Source of the DNA: Flavobacteriaceae bacterium bin25
GTDB taxonomy: Bacteria; Bacteroidota; Bacteroidia; Flavobacteriales; Flavobacteriaceae
Direction of reading: 5' to 3'
Length of the DNA: 36,923 nt
Assembly (NCBI GenBank): GCA_002238525.1
Contig: MPMN01000029.1
Coordinates: forward strand, 1-36,923
The notes under the pieces are model-generated. The model had not been told where the DNA came from. It saw only the letters and a program-made list of their open reading frames with translations, and made no database searches. Position numbers and translations under genes: made by a program. Positions 36,862 through 36,923 of the stretch are shown one piece after another. Each line of letters starts with the position of its first letter. Position 1 is the stretch's first letter.

Positions 36862-36923
36862 AAATTCCACGCCTAAATTCATCTGATAGATTCTGTTCAT
36901 GTATCCATCTTGGTTTTTTATAG
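36859..36923 (-). CDS. C-terminus of a probable outer membrane beta-barrel protein (partial)
   Basis: Only the last 21 codons are in the window, reading IKNQDGYMNRIYQMNLGVEF and a stop. The alternating pattern and the final aromatic residue after GVE are typical of the last strand (beta-signal) of Bacteroidota outer membrane proteins. It is followed directly by a terminator hairpin. The rest of the gene lies beyond the window, so the family is open. Confidence 0.5.
   Translation of the reverse strand, partial: IKNQDGYMNRIYQMNLGVEF

Overview
The window is an AT-rich chromosomal segment from a member of the Bacteroidota, most likely outside the gut Bacteroidales (a Cytophagia/Saprospiria-like organism; the exact lineage cannot be read from the sequence). 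The reasons are the single-chain SecDF, the infC gene with 'MAIRRRR'-type start, a DUF6095-like protein after murQ, a TonB-type receptor with CarboxypepD_reg domain, lipoproteins with InlB-like repeats, absence of Shine-Dalgarno-like sites before genes, and repeated TAnnTTTG promoter -7 elements.

Layout. 1-870: a decayed IS200/IS605 tnpB carrying three copies of a small hairpin element. 926-9394: housekeeping genes ribD, a hotdog thioesterase, dnaA, a low-molecular-weight phosphatase, trmD, an HtrA protease, and the dapF-GNAT-mltG operon. 9395-11610: a gene-poor stretch with transposase debris, including the N-terminus of an IS1634-like transposase. 11611-14718: a large surface-type lipoprotein with nine InlB-like repeats and a BspA-like DUF285 head. 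15073-21041: rplS, icd, murQ, a DUF6095-like protein, then thrS-infC-rpmI-rplT (translation cluster, infC apparently starting at AUA). 21120-23648: a TonB-receptor-like outer membrane barrel. 24162-27314 (minus): a second large lipoprotein, colinear with the first through nine repeats but ending in a zinc metallopeptidase head. 27498-29692: a 57-residue membrane protein, fumC and a GNAT. 29762-36555 (minus): secDF, mdh, an eroded coding remnant, queG and an M19 dipeptidase lipoprotein. The window ends in the C-terminus of another probable outer membrane protein.

The housekeeping part covers central carbon metabolism (icd, fumC, mdh), translation, export (secDF), cell wall (dapF, mltG, murQ) and envelope quality control (htrA). 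The accessory part is the pair of lipoproteins. They share signal peptide, repeat number, repeat order and repeat boundaries, but carry unrelated C-terminal heads. They lie in opposite orientation about 12 kb apart around essential genes, and each is associated with a nine-base C/G homopolymer; one also has a perfect 3 x 33-bp in-frame tandem repeat. This looks like a head-swapping, possibly phase-variable surface protein family.

The other main oddity is DnaA: at what looks like the normal dnaA locus, the protein has lost the first Gly pair of Walker A (SKVGLGKT) and the near-universal GGRDH box-recognition signature (GNANY).
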